Positions 39,273 to 47,650 of a stretch of DNA of 64,000 nucleotides are shown in pieces (position 1 is the stretch's first letter; the number at the start of each line of letters is the position of its first letter). The position numbers and the translations under genes were made by a program. The DNA is from JANNSX01 sp041397825 (lineage in GTDB: Bacteria > Pseudomonadota > Alphaproteobacteria > Rhizobiales > Hyphomicrobiaceae), in NCBI GenBank assembly GCA_041397825.1, contig JAWKVX010000004.1, positions 496,001 to 560,000 of the forward strand. Direction: 5' to 3'. The notes under the pieces are model-generated. The model searched no databases. It was not told where the DNA came from and saw only the letters and a list, made by a program, of their open reading frames with translations.

Positions 39273-40343
39273 ATGTCGACCTTGCTTGCCGTTTCTTCAT
39301 CCGATCAGGCCGCCGGCTGTCTCCGCCGATCCGGAGTCGCCGAGGATGTGCTCGCCTGGTTCGATCCCCTCCACATCGGCCCGGTGTCGCAGAGCCAAGA
39401 TCTCGATGCCTTGTCACGCCGCCGCTCGGGCTACTTCCAGCTGCAGAGTTTCGGTTTCAGCCGGATCGGTCTCGACTATTTCCTGGCGCGGAACGAGATC
39501 CTGGCGGACGCGGCCGCGTCCTCCGACCTGCTCCTGGTCTTCCAGGACAATCTTCTCGATCAGTTGCAGCTGCTACAAGTGCTGGACACGCTCGCCAACC
39601 TTCCGGAGCGCACCGGCCGGCTCCAGGTGGTGCACGTCAAAGGCTTCATCGACGAGCTGACGGAGACGGCGACGCTGGCGCTCGCCGAACACGCCGTCGA
39701 CGTCACCTCCGACACCTTCGACGTGGCGCGCGCCGCCTGGGAAGCCTATCGCCAGCCGACGCCTGAGGCCTGGGCGGACCTTGCCGCGTTCGACACGAGC
39801 GCGCTGCCCTCGCTCGGGCCGGCGATCCGGCGCGCCCTCGAGGAATTGCCGGACGCCCGCTCGGGTCTGTCCCGCTCCCAGCGGCAAATCCTCGATCTCC
39901 TGAGACGGCAGAGCCTGACACCGCGCGACCTCTATCGCTCGCATTTCAGCTTCGAGTACAACTCCCATCTCGAGGACTGGGTCTTCTATGCCATCCTCGA
40001 CGGTCTCGCCGACGGGGCCTATCCGCTGATCGAAGGCAAGTCGGATGTGGCCTTCAATCCCGGCATGGCCCTCATCGACTGGCGCCGCTACGTGCTGCCG
40101 GCGATGAAGCTGACCTCCTACGGCCAGGCGGTCTGGCGCGGCGAGGTCGATGACCGCAAGCACAACGGCACGGATCACTGGTGGGGCGGCACCCACCTCA
40201 CCGACGGCAAGGTCTGGCGCTGGGACGCCCGGGGGGGCGCCCTTCTCGCCCCCGGCACGGCCGCGCAGGCCGCCGCAGCGGCTCCGGAACGGGACCCCCA
40301 GAACGCAGAGGCGGTGTCTGAGATGAGCGAAACGGCAGCCTGA
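39273..40343 (+). CDS. DUF1835 domain protein
   Basis: 356 residues from the ATG at 39273. The opening (MSTLLAVSSSDQAAGCLRR, then the DPLHIGPVS stretch) matches the DUF1835 pattern of a short beta strand followed by a glycine-proline loop, and the C-terminal third (LEDWVFYAILDGLADGAYPLI) reads as a helical bundle. An in-frame ATG at 39237 would add 12 residues that do not resemble the family. No catalytic motif is recognised. The tail is Ala-rich low complexity. Its function is unknown. Confidence 0.72.
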   Translation: MSTLLAVSSSDQAAGCLRRSGVAEDVLAWFDPLHIGPVSQSQDLDALSRRRSGYFQLQSFGFSRIGLDYFLARNEILADAAASSDLLLVFQDNLLDQLQLLQVLDTLANLPERTGRLQVVHVKGFIDELTETATLALAEHAVDVTSDTFDVARAAWEAYRQPTPEAWADLAAFDTSALPSLGPAIRRALEELPDARSGLSRSQRQILDLLRRQSLTPRDLYRSHFSFEYNSHLEDWVFYAILDGLADGAYPLIEGKSDVAFNPGMALIDWRRYVLPAMKLTSYGQAVWRGEVDDRKHNGTDHWWGGTHLTDGKVWRWDARGGALLAPGTAAQAAAAAPERDPQNAEAVSEMSETAA

Positions 40344-40421
40344 CACCGACCTCCCCGCCTTGCCTCATTTCCAACCGGCATGCTCTATGAGGGGATCGTC
40401 CTTCCTCCCGGAGCATTGCCG

Positions 40422-41663
40422 ATGCGCGTCCTCGACGTCGACTTCATCCGCCATCAGTTCCCCGCCTTCGCACACCCGGAGACGGGCCGCTGGGTGATGG
40501 CCGAGAATGCTGGTGGCGCCTACGCCCCATCGCACGTCGTCGACAAGCTCTATCATTTCATGACAGCGACGAAGGTGCAGCCCTACTGGGCTTCAGCCCC
40601 CTCGGCCGAGGCTGGCCGCGCCATGGACCGCTCGCATGCACTGCTTGCGGAAGCCTTCAACGCGGAGCCGGACGAGATCATGTTCGGCCCATCGACCTCG
40701 ATGAACACCTACGTGCTCGCGCATGCGCTTCGCGCCGAGCTGGCGACCGGCGACGAGATCATCGTCACCAACCAGGATCACGAGGCCAATATCGGCGCCT
40801 GGCGCCGGCTCGCCGACGGCAACAGCGGCATCGTCGTCCGGGAATGGGGCGTCGATCCCGAGACCGGCCGGCTCGACATCAAAGGGCTCGAGCGCCTCAT
40901 CAACGCGCGCACGAGGCTGGTCGCGGTCACCCAGTGCTCGAACATCGCCGGCGAGATCCACGATGTGAAGACGCTGGCCGATCTCGTCCATCGTGCCGGC
41001 GCCCGCATCGCCGTCGACGCGGTCTCCTATGCACCGCACATGATTGCCGACGTGAAGGCGCTCGATGTCGATTTCTACTATTGCTCGCTCTACAAGGTGT
41101 ACGGGCCCCACCAGGGACTGATGTACGTCAAGCGGGCGCATCTGGAGCGCATCGCCAATCAGGGACACGGCTTCAATCAGGCGCTGCTTGGCAAGCGGCT
41201 GACACCTGCGGGGCCGCAGCACGGCGAGATCGCCGCGGCTTCCGGCATTGTCGATTATCTGGAGGACGTCGGGCGGCATCAGGGTATCCGTGGCGCCACG
41301 CTCGGCGAGCGCACCCGCGCCACGATGGAGCTGTTCCATCAGCATGAGTGCACTCAGGCGAACCGTATCCTGGCGCTGCTGAGCGACAAAGGCGCCCGTA
41401 TCATCGGCCCGACGCAAGCCGAGCCTCACAAGCGCGCTGCCACCATCGCCTTCGTGCCGGGCCGGGTTTCACCCGCGGCGCTGATGGAGCGGCTGGCCGC
41501 GCAGCGGATAGCGATCGGCGGCGGGGCAGATTTCTACGCCCGGCGACTGATCGAGGCGCTGGGCATCGATCCCGAGCACGGTGTCGCGCGCATCTCGCTC
41601 GTCCACTACAATTCGGCGGCCGACGTCGACCGCATTCTCGAGGCGCTTTCCGACGCCCTCTGA
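40422..41663 (+). CDS. Class V aminotransferase, cysteine-desulfurase-like (VC1184-type)
   Basis: 413 residues from the ATG at 40422, chosen for its GGAG site 8 bp upstream; the frame is open to 40380. PLP lysine in CSLYKVYGPHQG (about residue 224), and the phosphate-binding GPSTSMNTYV near residue 89. The fold is that of cysteine desulfurases, and the N-terminal opening (DFIRHQFPAF) fits the cysteine desulfurase-like subfamily named after VC1184. The catalytic cysteine loop of SufS/IscS is not obvious, so the reaction is uncertain. It lies 78 bp after the DUF1835 gene on the same strand. Confidence 0.78.
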   Translation: MRVLDVDFIRHQFPAFAHPETGRWVMAENAGGAYAPSHVVDKLYHFMTATKVQPYWASAPSAEAGRAMDRSHALLAEAFNAEPDEIMFGPSTSMNTYVLAHALRAELATGDEIIVTNQDHEANIGAWRRLADGNSGIVVREWGVDPETGRLDIKGLERLINARTRLVAVTQCSNIAGEIHDVKTLADLVHRAGARIAVDAVSYAPHMIADVKALDVDFYYCSLYKVYGPHQGLMYVKRAHLERIANQGHGFNQALLGKRLTPAGPQHGEIAAASGIVDYLEDVGRHQGIRGATLGERTRATMELFHQHECTQANRILALLSDKGARIIGPTQAEPHKRAATIAFVPGRVSPAALMERLAAQRIAIGGGADFYARRLIEALGIDPEHGVARISLVHYNSAADVDRILEALSDAL

Positions 41664-41855
41664 CGAATCACACTACGCACGCCATCGTGGAAACCCGAGT
41701 CTAGCAATCACGATCCGATCGCGGCTACGTCGGCAGGTCTGGCGCGCTTGCTACGGCCCGCTCGGCAGAAGCCGAACCGCAGTGTGGGGCGTGTTCGGCG
41801 GCTGCGAAACGGGACGATCTGGTCGGATCGGGCGCGTGAGAGACAGCCAATGCCG

Positions 41856-41930
41856 TCGAGGGACGCGGGCACTCCCTCGAGTACGGCCTGAAGGGGGTCA
41901 GTCTCGGGTGCGGGGTGCCGAGACTGACCC
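41856..41930 (+). ncRNA. Tandem stable hairpins, possible structured RNA
   Basis: Hairpin 1: TCGAGGGA (41856-41863) with TCCCTCGA (41873-41880), 8-bp stem, 9-nt loop. Hairpin 2: GGGTCAGTCTCGG (41895-41907) with CCGAGACTGACCC (41918-41930), perfect 13-bp stem, 10-nt loop. The loops carry complementary tetranucleotides (GCAC at 41869-41872 and GTGC at 41908-41911), allowing a kissing interaction. Strand is unknown; annotated as plus because the neighbours are plus. Confidence 0.35.
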
Positions 41931-42073
41931 ACCCGGCCGCAGCCTTTCGTCAGAGAGCCTGCAGCGCGCCGATCCAAACGCGCCAACCCCATCAACGTCA
42001 AGTTTTTTGTCGGTTTTGCCGGGACTTGTCCGGTGCGTAGATGGTTAATCCTAATTCTGACGATTTCCTCGTA

Positions 42074-42102
42074 TTGTAGACAGCTCGCAATCCTGTGCTA
42101 AT
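42074..42102 (+). promoter_or_regulatory. Putative promoter of the coiled-coil/OmpA/GTPase operon
   Basis: -35 TTGTAG (42074-42079), 17-bp spacer, -10 GCTAAT (42097-42102), four of six matches each, in the most AT-rich part of the gap. The start would lie about 40 bp before the first ATG at 42149. Confidence 0.3.
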
Positions 42103-42148
42103 GGTCCGGCACCAGCTGGCATATGTATGCACGGTCGAGGGTCTCGTA

Positions 42149-42493
42149 ATGTTGTTCAATCCGCGCCAAGACAATTCGCCTCAAGGGCCGGCTCCCGCCT
42201 CGGAGCAGGTCGAGATGCAAGCTGTTCGCGAGCTTTTGTTCGGGGAGGCGCAACGCGCTTTCGAGGCACGAATCCAGCGGCTCGAGGCGAAGATCGCCAC
42301 CATGGAACAGGGATTGGCCGACCGCTTCCGAGAGTTGAGCCAACGCTTCGACGAGTTGGCCCGGACGGCCGAGGTTCAGCAGAGCAAGCTGAGCGATGTC
42401 GGCCGTGCCTTCAGCGCGGTCGGACAGCAACTGAGCTCGTTGTCCGCCGTCGATGCAGGGGGCATGTCTCAGAATGTCCGCAAGCCGGAGTGA
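42149..42493 (+). CDS. Small coiled-coil protein of the OmpA/GTPase operon
   Basis: 114 residues from the ATG at 42149, preceded by a GAGGG site. Residues about 20-90 form a heptad-rich helix (EAQRAFEARIQRLEAKIATM then GLADRFRELSQRFDELAR), with a short unstructured ends region. No enzymatic or membrane feature. Its stop overlaps the start of the OmpA-domain gene by 20 bp, so the two are translationally coupled. It probably partners with the coiled-coil segments of the next protein or with the GTPase. No family name recognised. Confidence 0.72.
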   Translation: MLFNPRQDNSPQGPAPASEQVEMQAVRELLFGEAQRAFEARIQRLEAKIATMEQGLADRFRELSQRFDELARTAEVQQSKLSDVGRAFSAVGQQLSSLSAVDAGGMSQNVRKPE

Positions 42494-44474
42494 GCAGGCG
42501 GAGGTCGTTCGCCTCAAGGAGCTGCTGTTCCGCGAGGAGCGGCATTCCCTCGACGCCATACGCCACATCGTCGAACAGCATCACGAGCGCATCGGCACCG
42601 ACGAGCGGCTGACGAACACGGTATCGGAGGTGTTGGCCGAGAGCTTCAAGGCCGCCGACATCCGCGACCATCGCGAGCTTGCGGGCGCCGTCTCGCCGCT
42701 CGTCGTCTCCTCGATCAAGCGCGAGATCGTCAACTCCCGCGACGAGATGGTCGAGGCGCTCTATCCGATCATGGGCCGACTGGTCTCGGCCTACGTATCG
42801 GCGGCCATGCGCGATGTCATGGAGAGCACCAATCAACGCCTCGAAAGCGGATTGAGCCTTCGCTTCATCCGCCTCAGGGCCAAGAGCCTGTTCTCCGGCC
42901 GGCCTTATCGCGAGCTGGCCATGCTCGAGAGTGGCAATCCGCGCGTGCGGGAGCTGCTCCTTATCAAGCGCTCGTCCGGCGTGCTGGTCGACCGCTGGCT
43001 GGCTCCCGGCGAGCCTGTCGAGCCCGCAGGCGGCAGCGGCCAACTGATCGGCGGCCTCCTCTCGGCCATCAACGACTTTGCCCGCCAGGCCTTCGCCGGC
43101 GGCAAGGACGAATTGCGATCACTCGATATCGGCGGCTCGCGGCTGTTCCTGCGCTCGAGCGCGGCTCACATCCTCGCGGTGCGCTCGACCGGCACCACCG
43201 GCCGGCGCGTCCAGCGCGCCATCGACAATGCGCTCGTCGACATTCTCGGCACGCATGCCAACGTCCTGATCGACTCCGAGGAACCGGGCGCCAAGAGCGA
43301 GATTCGCACGATCCTGCCGGCGACGGCCGAGCGGTTGGGCGAGGTGCTGGATTCGGAGCGCCGGAAGCCGGTGCTGGCCTTCGCGCTGGTCACCCTCCTC
43401 GGCCTCGGCATCGCCAGTGCCGCCGGCTGGTATGCCTTTGACAAGTTCAAGACGGAGGCGTTGCGCAATCGGGTCTCGGGCGTTGTCGCCAAGGACGAGG
43501 CCTTCGCCGGCTATCCCATCGAGATCGCGATCGCCGCCGGTCGCGAGACGGTCGGCCTTTCGGGGTTGGCCCCGTCGCAGAAGGATGCCGAGCGGTTGAC
43601 GGCGCGCATCGGTGCGGCCATCGCCCCGGTTGCACTCGAGTCACACTTCGCCGTCGTCACCAACGAGCGGGCCCTGCACAGCGCCCTCGACGAGCAGGCG
43701 GCGCTCACCAAGCGGCTGCAGGCACTCGACGAATCGCTGACCCGCTTTGCCGGCCAGGGTGACCTGCAGGCGGTCGCCGACCTGATCCCCGACCTGACAG
43801 CGCGGGTCGAGGCTCTCGACGCGAAGCTCAAGACGGCCGCGGCCAAGCCGGATGTGGAGCGTATCTCCGGCGATGTCATCGACCTCGACGGGCAGGTGCG
43901 GCACCTGGCGGAGGCCATCGGCTCGCTGTCGAGCAAGACCGACACGGCTCGCTTGTCGAGCGAGATCAGCAAGCTCAAGCAAGTCGTTGATGGCCTGCCG
44001 AGCAAGGCCGATCTCGGTACGGTCTACGCCAAGGTCGAAAGCGTCGAGCCCGATATCGCGGAGATCCGCAAACGCCTGAGCGATCCGCTGCCGCGACTTC
44101 TCCAGCGCCTTGAGACCGATGCCGTTTTCTACGGCTCGGGCACCGCGCTCCTCAATCCCGAAGGCGCCAAGACGTTCGCGCAGGACGTCGCCCAGATGGC
44201 CATCGCCGCGGGTGTCGACCTCAGAGTGATCGGCAATACGGATTCGCAGGGCACTCTCGAGCAGAACCGCCTGCTCGGCAACCAGCGTGCCCAGATCGTG
44301 GCCGACCTGCTGGTCGCCGCCGGTTTCCCGAGGCAGCGGATCGTGCTCGTCTCCCGCCCGGATGGTCCGCGCATCAGCGATTTCGGGGCAGCCGACGGGC
44401 GAAGCGACCGGCGTGCCGATATCGAAATCGCCTATCGCGGCGAGCGGAGCCTCAATGGTGGCGGACGCCCGTAA
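42474..44474 (+). CDS. Membrane-anchored protein with C-terminal OmpA domain
   Basis: 666 residues. Residues 1-295 are cytoplasmic with two helical regions; one transmembrane segment (about 300-321, PVLAFALVTLLGLGIASAAGWY). Then comes a BON-like stretch (335-400), a long coiled coil (405-540), and an OmpA-like peptidoglycan-binding domain (about 550-660) with the D-x-x-G-x-x-x-x-N pattern near NTDSQGTLEQNRLLGNQRA. Topology: cytoplasmic N-half, periplasmic peptidoglycan-binding C-half. The ATG at 42474 is preferred over 42453, which lacks a ribosome site. The stop overlaps the GTPase start by 20 bp. No signal peptide, so it is an inner-membrane stator-like or scaffold protein. Confidence 0.85.
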   Translation: MSASRSEQAEVVRLKELLFREERHSLDAIRHIVEQHHERIGTDERLTNTVSEVLAESFKAADIRDHRELAGAVSPLVVSSIKREIVNSRDEMVEALYPIMGRLVSAYVSAAMRDVMESTNQRLESGLSLRFIRLRAKSLFSGRPYRELAMLESGNPRVRELLLIKRSSGVLVDRWLAPGEPVEPAGGSGQLIGGLLSAINDFARQAFAGGKDELRSLDIGGSRLFLRSSAAHILAVRSTGTTGRRVQRAIDNALVDILGTHANVLIDSEEPGAKSEIRTILPATAERLGEVLDSERRKPVLAFALVTLLGLGIASAAGWYAFDKFKTEALRNRVSGVVAKDEAFAGYPIEIAIAAGRETVGLSGLAPSQKDAERLTARIGAAIAPVALESHFAVVTNERALHSALDEQAALTKRLQALDESLTRFAGQGDLQAVADLIPDLTARVEALDAKLKTAAAKPDVERISGDVIDLDGQVRHLAEAIGSLSSKTDTARLSSEISKLKQVVDGLPSKADLGTVYAKVESVEPDIAEIRKRLSDPLPRLLQRLETDAVFYGSGTALLNPEGAKTFAQDVAQMAIAAGVDLRVIGNTDSQGTLEQNRLLGNQRAQIVADLLVAAGFPRQRIVLVSRPDGPRISDFGAADGRSDRRADIEIAYRGERSLNGGGRP

Positions 44475-44970
44475 AATCATGCTGCTCGGCGACATCGGCG
44501 TCGGCAAAACCTCGCTTGCGCGGCGGCTCGTGCTCGGCCATTTCGATCAGGCGTACAAGGCGACGATCGGCGTCGACATCTATACCCATGACGTCGTCGC
44601 CGACCTCAGGGGTGAGGCGATCCCGGTGACGCTGGTCATCTGGGACCTCGACGGCGACCTCGGCGAGAGCATATTCGCCCACCCCTACATCCGGGGCGCG
44701 TCGGGCGCGCTCGTCATTTCCGATCGCACCCGCCCCTCGACGCTCTCCAGCATGCTCTCGCTCGCCGGTGGCTTCACGGAGGCGCTCCCCGGGCGGCCCT
44801 GCCGACTGATCGTCAACAAGAGCGACCTGGCCGCCGCCGACGGCGATCCGATCGAGCGGGCGCGGGCCGCGACGCGAGAGCCGATCCTCGAGACCAGCGC
44901 CAAATCCGGCGGCAACGTCGGCGTGGCCTTCGAAAGCCTGGCCACCGAAATCCTGGCACGAGGCCTGTGA
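44455..44970 (+). CDS. Ras-like small GTPase
   Basis: 171 residues. G1 GDIGVGKT (12-19), switch I threonine in KATIG (37), G3 WDLDGD (63-68, in place of the eukaryotic WDTAGQ), G4 NKSD (121-124) and G5 TSAKSG (147-152). All nucleotide-binding elements are intact, but the catalytic glutamine position after DxxG is an aspartate, so intrinsic hydrolysis may be slow or need a partner. It lacks a lipidation tail. The gene overlaps both neighbours, so its stoichiometry is tied to the OmpA protein and the kinase. Prokaryotic Ras-family members (MglA, Rup groups) are known; the exact clade cannot be set by eye. Confidence 0.87.
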   Translation: MVADARKIMLLGDIGVGKTSLARRLVLGHFDQAYKATIGVDIYTHDVVADLRGEAIPVTLVIWDLDGDLGESIFAHPYIRGASGALVISDRTRPSTLSSMLSLAGGFTEALPGRPCRLIVNKSDLAAADGDPIERARAATREPILETSAKSGGNVGVAFESLATEILARGL

Positions 44971-46475
44971 TGCGCTCGGCTGTCGTCGCCCGGCCCCCCG
45001 ACGCCGTCATCGAGGTGCTGGCCGGTCTCTTCGCCGCCGGCCGGCTGTCCGTACTGATCCTCGACGATGGCCTTCGGATCATCGGGCAGCACGGGCCGCT
45101 CACGACGGGGCTGCCGGTCGGTCAGGCTGTCGACGAGGTGCTGCCGTACATGGCGGGCATTGCGCCGGACCTCCTCAACCTGCAAGACGAGCCGGACCAG
45201 GTCTTCTTGCTCGGCAATGTCGGGCTGATGGGGGCTTCCAGCAGTCAGAAGCTCAACGTCGAGGCCTTCTGGCTGGCCGACCAGGGCGTCTATTGTCTCC
45301 TGTTGCACAGGCTGGGCCTCAGGACCGAGCCCGAGACGGAAATCGCCAAGCAGATCAAGTCGCGCCGCATCGCCGAGGAGCACCTGCAGCAGACCCGCCG
45401 GGACCTTGCCGCCCAGCGCACGCTGACAGAGGGCCTCGCCTCGAGCGCACCCTGCGCCATGGCCATCATTGGCAGCGATGGCCTCTACCGGTTCGCCACG
45501 GGGCTGTGGCGCGACATGTTCCAGATCGGTCCTGACGCCATCGAAGGACGAGCCTTCGCGACAGCCAGGGCGACCCGCCAGGTCCTGCCCGAGGCGCGCT
45601 TCCAGCAAGTCCTGGCCGGGATGACGATCGAGGACCAGCAGGCGACGCTCCCGTCGCCGACCGGCACGCTGCGAGAGGTCATCTGGAGCGCCCGGCCCTG
45701 GCGCCCCTCGCGCAACATCGTCGATGGCGTGGCGGTGACGGCGCGCGACGTGAGCGAGCTCGAGACGGAGCGCGACGCGCTTCGCCGGCAGGTCGATCGC
45801 CTCGAAGCCCGGAACCAAGCGCTCGAGGATTTCGTCGCGACCGCCGCCCACGATCTCGAGGCGCCCTGTCGCGCGATTACGCGGGCGGCGGCGAACGCGC
45901 CGGCCGGGCTCGGCGATGAGATCGCCGGCCATGCCGAGCGACTGCGGGGACTGTTGCGCGATCTCCTCGAGCATGCTCGCTCGGCCGCGTCCATGCCCGT
46001 CATCGAGCGCGTCCACATCGCCCGGGCCGCTCGTCAGGCGCTCTCAGAGACGGAGCGGGGCGAAGATTTCACTCTGGTCTGTCGGCCTGCCGAAGCGGCG
46101 GTCACGGCCGATCGTGTCGCCATGGAAACGATCCTTCGCAATCTCATCACCAATGCCGTGCGCCACCACGATTCTGATCGAGGTCAAATCGAGATCGACG
46201 TGAGTGAGGCAAACATTTCATGGGTCGTAGCGATAACCGATGATGGACCAGGCATGCCCGGAGAGGATCAGTCGCGCCTATTCGAGCCTTTCTACCGGCC
46301 TGAGAACTCGAAGGGACGACCCGGTCATGGTCTCGGGCTTGGACTCGTCAGGGCGGCAGCCCGCAGGCTCGGCGGCTCGATTCGCGCCGGAAGCCGGAGC
46401 GACGGCCGGCGAGGTGCCGTCTTCACCCTCGAATGGCCGAAGGTTGCACCCGACCGTGCGCTCGATGATCCCTGA
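44970..46475 (+). CDS. Sensor histidine kinase, cytoplasmic PAS type
   Basis: 501 residues from the ATG at 44970, which overlaps the GTPase stop by one base (TGATG). No membrane segment. Two PAS-like regions lie at about 20-115 and 150-260, then a short coiled coil, then the kinase core. H-box AAHDLEAPCRAI (H294), N-box NLITNAVRHH, G1 DDGPGMP, F-box FEPFYRP and G2 GHGLGLGLV. The H-box acidic LEAP replaces the common LKSP, as in phytochrome-like kinases. It probably phosphorylates the response regulator 60 bp downstream and may read the nucleotide state of the GTPase. Confidence 0.9.
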   Translation: MRSAVVARPPDAVIEVLAGLFAAGRLSVLILDDGLRIIGQHGPLTTGLPVGQAVDEVLPYMAGIAPDLLNLQDEPDQVFLLGNVGLMGASSSQKLNVEAFWLADQGVYCLLLHRLGLRTEPETEIAKQIKSRRIAEEHLQQTRRDLAAQRTLTEGLASSAPCAMAIIGSDGLYRFATGLWRDMFQIGPDAIEGRAFATARATRQVLPEARFQQVLAGMTIEDQQATLPSPTGTLREVIWSARPWRPSRNIVDGVAVTARDVSELETERDALRRQVDRLEARNQALEDFVATAAHDLEAPCRAITRAAANAPAGLGDEIAGHAERLRGLLRDLLEHARSAASMPVIERVHIARAARQALSETERGEDFTLVCRPAEAAVTADRVAMETILRNLITNAVRHHDSDRGQIEIDVSEANISWVVAITDDGPGMPGEDQSRLFEPFYRPENSKGRPGHGLGLGLVRAAARRLGGSIRAGSRSDGRRGAVFTLEWPKVAPDRALDDP

Positions 46476-46535
46476 GCCCTGGACAAGCGGGCCTACCGCG
46501 TGTTTCCCTGTTGAACACCAAGCCAACAAAAGCTC

Positions 46536-47159
46536 ATGAACACGACCACGATTATGCGCGTTCACATCGTCGACGACGATCCGGCGGATGCGAAGCACTT
46601 GCAGTCGATCCTGACCACCTCTGGCTACGAGGTCGGGGTGACGGACTGCAGCGATACTTTTCTCGCCGGTCTCGAGGCGATGCCTGTGTCAGTCGTCGTG
46701 CTGGATCTTCGAATGCCAGGCATGGGTGGGCTCGAGGTGCTGAGGCGGCTATGTACGGCGCGCTCCGATCTTCCGGTCATCATGGTCTCCGGTCGGGGCG
46801 ACATCCGCACCGCAGTCAAGGCCATCAAGGGCGGCGCCAGCGATTTCCTCGAGAAGCCCGTCGATCCCGAGGAGCTGATCGAGGTCGTCAAGCGGGCCGC
46901 CAACCGACAGGCTACGGGAAATCCCGCAGCTAGAGGCTCGCGACCGGTCGATGTCTGGAGCAAGATCTCACCGCGCGAGGCCGAGGTGCTCGAGCGGTTG
47001 CTCAAAGGCCAGCGCAACAAACAAGTCGCACATGACATGGCGATTGCCGAGCGCACGGTTGAAACGCACCGCGCCAACATGATGAAGCGTCTGGGCGTCA
47101 GCACATTCGCCGATCTCGTCAGGATCGCCATTGCCAGTGGCGAGCGACCCAAGACTTGA
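46536..47159 (+). CDS. FixJ/NarL-type response regulator
   Basis: 207 residues. Receiver domain (about 7-125): D-D-D at 13-15, phospho-acceptor D57 in VVLDLRMPG, and EKPVDP. C-terminal LuxR-type helix-turn-helix (about 145-200) with SPREAEVLERLLKGQRNKQV and AERTVETHRANMMKRL. Likely the output of the preceding kinase. A 6-7-6 inverted repeat lies 125 bp downstream and may be its own binding site. An in-frame ATG at 46554 is an alternative start just before MRVHIVDDD. Confidence 0.92.
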   Translation: MNTTTIMRVHIVDDDPADAKHLQSILTTSGYEVGVTDCSDTFLAGLEAMPVSVVVLDLRMPGMGGLEVLRRLCTARSDLPVIMVSGRGDIRTAVKAIKGGASDFLEKPVDPEELIEVVKRAANRQATGNPAARGSRPVDVWSKISPREAEVLERLLKGQRNKQVAHDMAIAERTVETHRANMMKRLGVSTFADLVRIAIASGERPKT

Positions 47160-47283
47160 GCGTTATTGGATAGTCGTTCAACAAGCCACGAAAGTCTTGT
47201 CCATCGCCCCGGAGTTTCATGCGGAGTTGCGACAATGACTTGGCGGCGCACATTGCGAGCGCTCGACCGTCTGTAGTCGTCAT

Positions 47284-47302
47284 ACGTAGTACCGACCTAC
47301 GT
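47284..47302. promoter_or_regulatory. Inverted repeat ACGTAG-N7-CTACGT near response regulator gene
   Basis: A perfect 6-7-6 dyad, reading TACGTAGTACCGACCTACGTG over its extent. Spacing and TACGTA-like half sites are typical of FixJ/NarL-family targets, and the only candidate regulator encoded nearby is the gene ending 125 bp away. The repeat could act on a downstream or unlisted transcript. Confidence 0.35.
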
Positions 47303-47563
47303 GTTCATCACAATAGTCAAATCACGCGCAACTGACGATTTTCTGGTCGGCAGTGATGGCGTCGCCGTGGCCACAGCCTGCTTGAGAACGAGGTGGGAGG
47401 CTCGGTGGCGAGACCGGGCGCCGAAAGCGCAAATCGGAACATCCGCCTTGCATCGACTCGGCCGGACTGCCTCGCCCTCGAGCGAGGCTAGCCGCCTGTC
47501 TCGGCGTGACGCGTCCCCTCATGTCACGTCGGGAGGCCTTGGTTGCCCAGCACAGCCGAGGCC

Positions 47564-47614
47564 CGAGGGGCCGGCTCCAGCGGGCGTCTCTCCAGACGTC
47601 TGGCTGGCCCCTCG
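47564..47614 (-). terminator. GC-rich hairpin after the ornithine-cyclodeaminase-like gene
   Basis: CGAGGGGCC (47564-47572) pairs perfectly with GGCCCCTCG (47606-47614), and its 33-nt interior contains the 12-bp palindrome CCAGACGTCTGG (47592-47603). It lies 36 bp past the stop of the minus-strand gene. No U-tract; a terminator or 3'-end structure is plausible. Confidence 0.35.
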
Positions 47615-47650
47615 CAGCCCGACCGGCTCGCATCATCCGGCGGGGCTTGC

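Larger units (their letters stand above)
41664..42148. other. 485-bp noncoding region upstream of the OmpA/GTPase operon
   Basis: No credible gene on either strand. It holds two tandem strong hairpins (41856-41880 and 41895-41930), a T-rich tract near 42002 (GTTTTTTGTCGGTTTTG), and a weak promoter just before the coiled-coil gene. The structured half precedes the promoter, so it could be a 3' UTR terminator region of the aminotransferase transcript or an independent small RNA. Confidence 0.6.
47160..47650. other. 491-bp region between the response regulator and the ornithine-cyclodeaminase-like gene
   Basis: The first 180 bp are AT-richer and contain a dyad suited to a FixJ-type regulator. 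The last 150 bp are GC-rich and contain a large hairpin immediately downstream of the minus-strand gene. Several long open frames here are composition artefacts without ribosome sites. No ncRNA family recognised. Confidence 0.5.
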
